Source: Gammaproteobacteria bacterium (GTDB lineage: Bacteria; Pseudomonadota; Gammaproteobacteria; Pseudomonadales; Azotimanducaceae). From it: DNA of 64,000 nucleotides. The position numbers and the translations under genes are program-made. Below are positions 61,049 through 64,000 of the stretch, in pieces. The stretch lies in contig VXYV01000029.1 in NCBI GenBank assembly GCA_009845835.1, positions 1 through 64,000 of the forward strand, in the 5' to 3' direction. Below the pieces are notes generated by a model. That model had not been told where the DNA came from. It searched no databases and worked only from the letters and a program-made list of their open reading frames with translations. Each line of letters begins with the position of its first letter. Position 1 is the stretch's first letter.

Positions 61049-62296
61049 ATTTAGATCGAAGTTCCGCTGAAACCAAAACCAGAACTTATTGGTATCGTTG
61101 AGTGAAATTCCAGCATCCATGGCACCACCTGTATCCGCACTGAACGAAGTAAATTTAGCGCCAATAGTCCATCCCGAAAGCATTGATCCCTCTACCCACG
61201 AGTAACTGCAAGAGGTGCCGTACTCGCTACCATAGTCATGTCCACCTTCGTCCGAAGAGTAGGCATTAAATTCAAAGGTACATTTGACGTCGCCGAGCTT
61301 ACCACTCGCATTGAACGCGGTGTTGGAAACACCTCTTGCTGGTGTAGCAAGGAAACGATCAGCCCAACCCTGGTGAATATGTAATGTAGCAAGTGGTGTT
61401 TGAAAGGAGTTGCTTCCGTCAGATCCAAGCAACTCATTTTTTAACAAAAGTTTTACTGCACTGTTTTGAATACCACCCTGTATCATACGGTATGTCGTGG
61501 ATTCGAGACCGTCCGATTTAGGTTCTTGCCAAGCAAATTCCGCGCCATAAAGAATTCGAAAGTTGCCGTCCATTGGAATAGAACCGTCAATTCTGGAACC
61601 AATCGTATTTGAAGATAGCTGGGTTGCTTCATCGAAATCTAAATTGAACAGAAAAGCGTCGAGTTTGATGTTCTCGGTAACCTCATAGTTTCCCGTGAGC
61701 ATTAACCCGTCTAGTTCAAAATTAGCCCTAGTCGGAATTTCATTATTCTCGCCAAAAATTCGATTCACGTTCTTGATGAAAGCTCCATGAACATCAAGTT
61801 TTACGTCTCCCACAAAAGAAACCAACAAAGCGTCCATCGTCTGTTCATTTTGTCGCCAAGAAACGGTTCCAGCATAACGTTGCCAGGGATATGCTCGATG
61901 TGCCAACTCCTGTCGTCCAAGTCGGATATCCCAATCTTCGTTTACATCAAATAGTAGATATCCTTGGTTAATTTCAGTCCCTACCGGGTCAGCAATTACG
62001 GCGTACTCAGTTTTGCGATTGGAACCACCGTCGTTGTATTCCTCACCTAAGAAAGCTGAAACATGTTCGATTTCGATAATAGCGCGTAATAAGTTATTAC
62101 CACCTTCCCATTTCAAAGCAAGACGACCAGTATAGGCGTTTGCCACATCATTTACAGAATCGTCGGCTTGTTCGTATCGAAATCGTAACTCCGCACTCAA
62201 GTCTGTGGAACTTTCTTGAGCAACCGCATAAAAACCGACTAATATCAAAATGTAAAAAACAATTAGACGGGATAGACTGGAGCATATTTCTATCAT
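61046..62296 (-). CDS. Outer-membrane porin-like beta-barrel (alginate-export type)
   Basis: About 416 residues from ATG 62296, which has an AGGGAAG ribosome site; the frame extends 15 codons further but that would spoil the signal peptide. The signal peptide ends AVA before Gln27. The mature part is a run of short amphipathic strands with alternating aromatic residues (LSAELRFRYEQADD, AYTGRLALKW, DWDIRLGRQELAHRAY...WQR). RLGRQEL is a motif often seen in alginate-export-type barrels. It ends with WFWFQRNFDLN, so there is no terminal Phe. Substrate unknown. Confidence 0.8.
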   Translation of the reverse strand: MIEICSSLSRLIVFYILILVGFYAVAQESSTDLSAELRFRYEQADDSVNDVANAYTGRLALKWEGGNNLLRAIIEIEHVSAFLGEEYNDGGSNRKTEYAVIADPVGTEINQGYLLFDVNEDWDIRLGRQELAHRAYPWQRYAGTVSWRQNEQTMDALLVSFVGDVKLDVHGAFIKNVNRIFGENNEIPTRANFELDGLMLTGNYEVTENIKLDAFLFNLDFDEATQLSSNTIGSRIDGSIPMDGNFRILYGAEFAWQEPKSDGLESTTYRMIQGGIQNSAVKLLLKNELLGSDGSNSFQTPLATLHIHQGWADRFLATPARGVSNTAFNASGKLGDVKCTFEFNAYSSDEGGHDYGSEYGTSCSYSWVEGSMLSGWTIGAKFTSFSADTGGAMDAGISLNDTNKFWFWFQRNFDLN

Positions 62297-62423
62297 ATTT
62301 CTTCCCTCTGTATGATAAACTTGCTTCGAACAGTAGGACAATGTAGTTCCTAACTTTCAAAATATAACTGTGTGATTCGATTATGAATTTTAAGTACACT
62401 CGAAATCGTTCTAACATTTATCA

Positions 62424-62451
62424 ACGAAACAGAGACGAATCGTTGTTTCGT
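62424..62451. promoter_or_regulatory. Inverted repeat between the porin-like gene and the serine hydrolase gene
   Basis: ACGAAACA (62424-62431) and TGTTTCGT (62444-62451), a perfect 8+8 repeat with a 12-base spacer, in the divergent control region. An operator is possible. Confidence 0.35.
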
Positions 62452-62517
62452 AATGTGTTGGTCAAAGTCAAATTTATATAGACTTACGATTGAAACCTCT
62501 TGGTAACGTATGCCTTT

Positions 62518-63687
62518 ATGACGACTTTCACTGAAGTTCATCGAGCTCTGGATTCTTGGGTGGATCGAAAAATTATCCCCATGGTCGCTTCAATTGTGTT
62601 TTCAGGGCAAGAGATCGTGGATACTTACTACGTGGGGGGTCAAGGAGAACGGACAGCAACAGTGTCGGAGAACTCGATTTTTCGATTGGCCTCCAATACC
62701 AAATGGGTTACTTCGGTCGCCGTCATGATCTTATACGAACGAAAGTGTTTTACTTTGGACGATCCTCTAATGCGATACTTGCCAGAGTTAACGGACTTGA
62801 AAGTTGTTCGTGAAAATGGCGATGATGTTGAAGATGTTGTCAGTTTGAAATCGCAACCGACTATTCGGCAACTAATGAGTCATACAGCAGGGTTTTCTTA
62901 TGGTATATTTTCTGAATCCGTTGTAGATTCACTGTATCTCACGCAAAAAATTCTTGATCCCAAACAAAGTCTTGCACAATTGGTTAGTAAGCTCGGACAT
63001 ATACCGTTAGCCAATCAACCTGGAGTTCGATTTCGTTATGGAGTATCCACAGATGTCCTAGGCAGACTCATTGAGATTTGGTCAGGTAAAAGTTTTAGAG
63101 AATTTTTATTGACAGAAATATTTCAACCACTTGAAATGGTAGACACCGATTTTTGGGTTCCCGAAACAAAGTCAGATCGATTGTGTATGTTGTATTCTCC
63201 GAGCGACGAAATCTATCCCACTAAACCAGGTTTGGTACCCACGCCAAACCGTCTGGGAAACTATCTAAAACCGCGTCCATTCGAATCTGGTGGTGCTGGC
63301 TTAGCGGGTACGATAAAGGACTACTTTCACTTCATACAAATGCTCGTAGGTCAAGGTGAAAGAAATGGGATTCGAATCCTAAATCCGGAAACATTGCAAC
63401 TCATGCTGACTAATCAACTTCCGCAAGACCAATGGGTTGTGTTACCTCGTTGGTTTTTGCCATATACTGTTCATGGTCTGGGCTTCGCAGTAAAAAAGCG
63501 ACCGATGAAGGGAGAACCAAAAGTAGCGATTGATGAGTTTCATTGGGGAGGTTTAGCAGGAACGCATGCGTGGATAGCACCTCGTGCCAACATTGGAGGC
63601 CTGCTGTTTACTCAACGCATGGATAGTTTTCTACACCCGTTTTACATCGAGCATAAGCGGTTAGTCTACAAGACGTTGTATAGCTAA
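62518..63687 (+). CDS. Serine hydrolase of the beta-lactamase (class C-like) family
   Basis: About 389 residues from ATG 62518; an upstream in-frame TTG is less likely. The Ser-x-x-Lys motif is S59-N-T-K62 in FRLASNTKWVTS, the catalytic Tyr is Y174 (FRYGVSTDVLG) and a late HWGGLAGTH takes the KTG-like place. No signal peptide is seen, so it is likely cytoplasmic. Such proteins are often esterases or peptidases and not resistance enzymes. 19 bases before the LivH-type gene, so the substrate may be linked to uptake of a branched-chain or related compound (inference). Confidence 0.85.
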   Translation: MTTFTEVHRALDSWVDRKIIPMVASIVFSGQEIVDTYYVGGQGERTATVSENSIFRLASNTKWVTSVAVMILYERKCFTLDDPLMRYLPELTDLKVVRENGDDVEDVVSLKSQPTIRQLMSHTAGFSYGIFSESVVDSLYLTQKILDPKQSLAQLVSKLGHIPLANQPGVRFRYGVSTDVLGRLIEIWSGKSFREFLLTEIFQPLEMVDTDFWVPETKSDRLCMLYSPSDEIYPTKPGLVPTPNRLGNYLKPRPFESGGAGLAGTIKDYFHFIQMLVGQGERNGIRILNPETLQLMLTNQLPQDQWVVLPRWFLPYTVHGLGFAVKKRPMKGEPKVAIDEFHWGGLAGTHAWIAPRANIGGLLFTQRMDSFLHPFYIEHKRLVYKTLYS

Positions 63688-63706
63688 GATTCCGAGTAGG
63701 TCGAGT

Positions 63707-64000
63707 ATGGATACCTTCATTCAATTGTTCTTGAGTGGTATTTCGGCTGGTTGTGTCTACGGACTCGTCGCTATGGGATTTGTACTCATTTACAAGTCTA
63801 CAGAGGTGGTCAATTTCTCTCAGGGTGATCTGGTCATGTTGGGAGCATTCTTTGCCGTTACCTTTTCGCAATGGCTAAACGGTAATTATTGGCTGGCAGT
63901 GGTGTTCACCGTTATGGCGATGGCATGCTTGGGGTATGGAGTTGAACGAATTTTGTTTCGCCGACTTATGGGAGAACCGCCATTCTCTGTATTGATGGTA
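63707..64000 (+). CDS. Branched-chain amino acid ABC transporter permease, LivH type (partial)
   Basis: The gene runs off the right edge; 98 codons are visible. MDTFIQLFLSGISAGCVYGL, then IYKSTEVVNFSQGDLVMLGAF, is the typical start of LivH permeases (in which VVNFAQGE/D is a signature). Membrane segments at about 7-28 and 62-80. ATG at 63707. Confidence 0.9.
   Translation, partial: MDTFIQLFLSGISAGCVYGLVAMGFVLIYKSTEVVNFSQGDLVMLGAFFAVTFSQWLNGNYWLAVVFTVMAMACLGYGVERILFRRLMGEPPFSVLMV

Noticed and set aside
62518..63687. Antibiotic-resistance beta-lactamase
   Set aside because: No signal peptide, and the motifs fit the broad esterase/peptidase branch of the family at least as well.

Overview
The window is ordinary chromosome from a gammaproteobacterium, probably a free-living aerobic, marine-type one with middling GC content (estimated by eye). 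The lineage call rests on gene families and on gene order: sdhCDAB-sucAB-lpd-sucCD, leuCDB-asd-truA, folC-dedD-cvpA-purF, tig-clpP-clpX-hupB-ppiD, and lone genes such as miaE, lpxH, nhaB, nfuA and metH. No phage, insertion sequence, integron or CRISPR array was seen.

Layout. 1-7.8 kb: an EF-G-like GTPase, tadA, purL and purT. 7.8-11.1 kb (minus strand): selA and selB for selenocysteine insertion, without selC or selD nearby. 11.2-22.1 kb: one unbroken TCA-cycle cluster for succinate dehydrogenase, 2-oxoglutarate dehydrogenase and succinyl-CoA synthetase. 22.2-27.7 kb: htpG behind a sigma-32-like promoter, gpsA, a DUF4892-type exported protein and a ThDP enzyme. 27.9-32.9 kb: leuCDB, asd, truA. 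33-34.2 kb: a class II Fic protein with a C-terminal winged helix, behind a pair of AT-rich direct repeats. 34.5-39 kb: folC, a SPOR protein, cvpA, purF, miaE. 39-40.6 kb (minus): folD-lpxH. 40.7-41.1 kb: tRNA-Pro(TGG), tRNA-Arg(TCT), tRNA-His(GTG). 41.1-47.3 kb: tig (enlarged), clpP, clpX, hupB, ppiD. 47.4-52.6 kb: rnhA, dnaQ, nhaB, sohB and an AcuI/YhdH-type oxidoreductase. 52.6-55.7 kb: a decayed copy of the 3' end of a Kef-type antiporter gene, sodC, the intact antiporter gene and a deazaflavin-type nitroreductase-like gene. 55.7-64 kb: metH, nfuA, an exported protein of unknown function, a porin-like protein, a serine hydrolase and the start of a LivH-type permease.

Most genes are housekeeping. 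The parts that deserve a second look are: (i) the antiporter pseudogene lying in direct orientation on the far side of sodC from the intact gene; (ii) the direct repeats in front of fic, and fic sitting where accD normally sits between truA and folC; (iii) a trigger factor with an acidic insertion and a long C-terminal tail; (iv) absence of lon between clpX and hupB; (v) a small exported protein whose end resembles a subtilase propeptide without a protease. I found nothing I would claim as a wholly new multi-gene system. TTG and GTG starts are frequent (for example sdhB, sucA, sucB, lpxH, dnaQ and the AcuI-like gene use TTG), several of them in 4-base TTGA stop-start overlaps.
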